Assembly: GCA_947494715.1 (NCBI GenBank)
Contig: CANLWG010000013.1
Span: 124,001-188,000, forward strand
Source of the DNA: an uncultured Flavobacteriaceae bacterium
GTDB lineage: Bacteria > Bacteroidota > Bacteroidia > Flavobacteriales > Flavobacteriaceae
Direction: 5' to 3'
Length of the DNA: 64,000 nt
Position 1 is the first letter of the stretch. Each line of letters opens with the position of its first letter. The translations under genes were made by a program, and so were the position numbers. The notes beneath the pieces are model-generated. The model searched no databases. It was given only the letters and a program-made list of their open reading frames with translations, and was not told the origin of the DNA. Positions 62,779 through 64,000 of the stretch are shown here, in pieces.

Positions 62779-63342
62779 CTACTTAACATCGTCCGAAAAA
62801 TGACCACCGTGTTTGCCTTTGGATAACTTGGCTTTATTGAAATCGGACGATTTTCCCTTGGGGATGGTCAGGCTTTTCCATGCGTTCCCTTTGACCATTC
62901 GCCCGATATAGGTAATTTGTCCGATATGATACGCATAATGGGCCAGTTGCCGATTAATGGCCTCCACGATGGTATGTGCCTGATTTCTAATAAAAATTTC
63001 GGTATTGAAGTTTTCCGTATTCACCGAATGTAATGCACTGAACAGACATTCCCATCCGTCATTCCATTTGGTCATCATTTCTGTTTTGGTACGGATAACG
63101 GACTCAAACTCCATATCCCGATTCCGCCATTGCTTTTCCCCATCGGAAGTTAGGAAATCGGTCCATCGCGACTTCATGTTTCCCCACAGGTGATTGACGA
63201 TTATGGCAATAGAATTGGATTCAGCATTGAATTGCCAGAAAAGGTCTTCTTCATCGAGCTGATCAAACGTACGTTCCCCAACGGATTTATAGTATTCAAA
63301 TTGTTTGATGGCACTTTGTATGTAGTCCAATTCCATAGGCAT
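62779..63342 (-). CDS. DinB-like DUF1572 protein
   Basis: 187-residue four-helix-bundle protein. Potential metal-binding histidines lie in IVNHLWGNM and LAHYAYHIGQITYIGRM. DUF1572 members belong to the DinB/YfiT superfamily of possible thiol-dependent transferases; the reaction is not known. It lies 25 bases before the lipoprotein gene on the same strand and may start that operon. Confidence 0.85.
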   Translation of the reverse strand: MPMELDYIQSAIKQFEYYKSVGERTFDQLDEEDLFWQFNAESNSIAIIVNHLWGNMKSRWTDFLTSDGEKQWRNRDMEFESVIRTKTEMMTKWNDGWECLFSALHSVNTENFNTEIFIRNQAHTIVEAINRQLAHYAYHIGQITYIGRMVKGNAWKSLTIPKGKSSDFNKAKLSKGKHGGHFSDDVK

Positions 63343-63419
63343 CCGGCAAAATTAAAACTTCCTGTTCTAATATGCACTATCCTAATCCTAAGTGTAAAGT
63401 GGGGCTATTCCATTTTGAA

Positions 63420-64000
63420 TCAGTAAGTCCAGTAGGACGAACCACAATCGATATAATGGATCGGAATATCCGTAACAAATTCGCGCATCCAATCGGCACA
63501 AAATTTCATCCCACTTCCTTCGGAGTAAATATGCCCAATGAACACGATCGCTTTCTTTCTCCCTTGGGTATTGGCATCCCTCACATATTCATAGGTTTCC
63601 CATTGAGGTACTTCTCCGGCCACCACCACATCAACCTCTTTCTTTCGCAATTGCCGAATATGGGCGCTACTACCGGATGCCCCAGGAACGAACATTAGGG
63701 TAGACAGTTTCATTTCAGGATTGCCTACCACGTGAAAACCGTTTTCAGGAAATGTCCGTTTGACGTTCTTCAACAGTTCTTTTAGGGTGATTTGGGGAAA
63801 GGTAAATTTATAGGGGTTATCGGCGTCCCTATTTTCTTCCCACCCCAATTTCTCGGTCATTCCGGTAACAATACCATCAGGTTGAATACGATGGATATAG
63901 TCATGAAACCGCCAAATGACCAGTTTGTGGTCTTTGATAAATTTTTGTTTCTCCAGGAAAACGGAATCTTCCTGAAATTGTTCGGTTTGGTCCAAATGGT
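63420..64000 (-). CDS. Nif3-like dinuclear metal-centre protein, C-terminal part (5' end outside window)
   Basis: The frame stays open to the window edge, so the N-terminus lies beyond 64000. Visible segments are HKLVIWRFHDYIH with the metal-binding histidine region, MFVPGASGSSAHIRQLRKKEVDVVVAGEVPQWETYEY, and IGHIYSEGSGMKFCADWM with a His/Glu pair. They match the Nif3/YbgI hexameric proteins, whose enzymatic role is not firmly known. Confidence 0.85.
   Translation of the reverse strand, partial: HLDQTEQFQEDSVFLEKQKFIKDHKLVIWRFHDYIHRIQPDGIVTGMTEKLGWEENRDADNPYKFTFPQITLKELLKNVKRTFPENGFHVVGNPEMKLSTLMFVPGASGSSAHIRQLRKKEVDVVVAGEVPQWETYEYVRDANTQGRKKAIVFIGHIYSEGSGMKFCADWMREFVTDIPIHYIDCGSSYWTY

Overview
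The window looks like chromosomal DNA of a gliding member of the Flavobacteriaceae (Bacteroidota). The evidence is a set of gliding-motility genes (gldA, gldB, gldC), a Bacteroidota-style TonB, DUF2723/GT117 and DUF2807 envelope proteins, a DnaG without zinc ligands, frequent TTG starts, and many promoters of the Bacteroidota type (TAnnTTTG at -7, TTTG-like at -33). No tRNA, rRNA, CRISPR array, prophage or defence island was seen. The only mobile element is one IS481-type insertion sequence.

Layout. 1-3916: the end of a K+-dependent membrane pyrophosphatase, a TonB protein, an App1-type phosphatase and a deoxynucleoside kinase. 4150-25381: a sulfate-to-methionine/SAM supercluster. It holds metK behind a probable SAM-II riboswitch, metY behind a SAM-I riboswitch, a three-enzyme fusion (MetX-like acyltransferase, aspartokinase, homoserine dehydrogenase), metZ, an Rrf2 regulator, DUF2061-cysH-cysD-cysN, a siroheme sulfite reductase with a HEPN-like tail, cobA, a ferredoxin/flavodoxin-type reductase, then a second SAM-I riboswitch followed by a split metH with a small ABM-domain gene between its halves, and metF. 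25382-26821: a heptanucleotide minisatellite and the IS481 element. 26822-34489: envelope genes (PagL-like deacylase, DUF2807 lipoprotein, serine hydrolase, membrane-anchored LuxR protein, GT117 protein). 34525-39852: gldA, then the aromatic amino-acid operon pheA-aminotransferase-tyrA-DAHP synthase/chorismate mutase. 40000-57277: housekeeping genes (rsgA, dtd, mazG-like, aroA, queA, rlmN, prenyl synthase, ECF sigma factor with its partner and a barrel protein, dnaG, a response regulator, nadE, gldB, gldC, pfk). 57329-64000: a MarR-type regulator with a Cys cluster, its probable targets, an alpha-glucan phosphorylase homologue, a phosphotriesterase-family protein, DinB/DUF1572 and a Nif3-like protein cut by the window edge.

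How the genes fit together. CysD/CysN activate sulfate, CysH and the siroheme reductase reduce it to sulfide (CobA starts siroheme synthesis, the flavoprotein probably supplies electrons), MetY/MetZ put sulfide onto activated homoserine made by the fusion protein, MetH and MetF methylate homocysteine, and MetK makes SAM, which should feed back through three riboswitches of two unrelated classes. An Rrf2 protein in the middle is the likely sulfur regulator.

The observation I rate highest is upstream of pheA: a complete attenuator made of a 23-codon leader peptide (10 aromatic residues within codons 5-16), an antiterminator pairing and a 9-bp intrinsic terminator. Next come a small MarR regulon with three near-identical palindromic operators, a phosphorylase homologue lacking the PLP lysine, the trifunctional fusion, and the HEPN-like tail on sulfite reductase.
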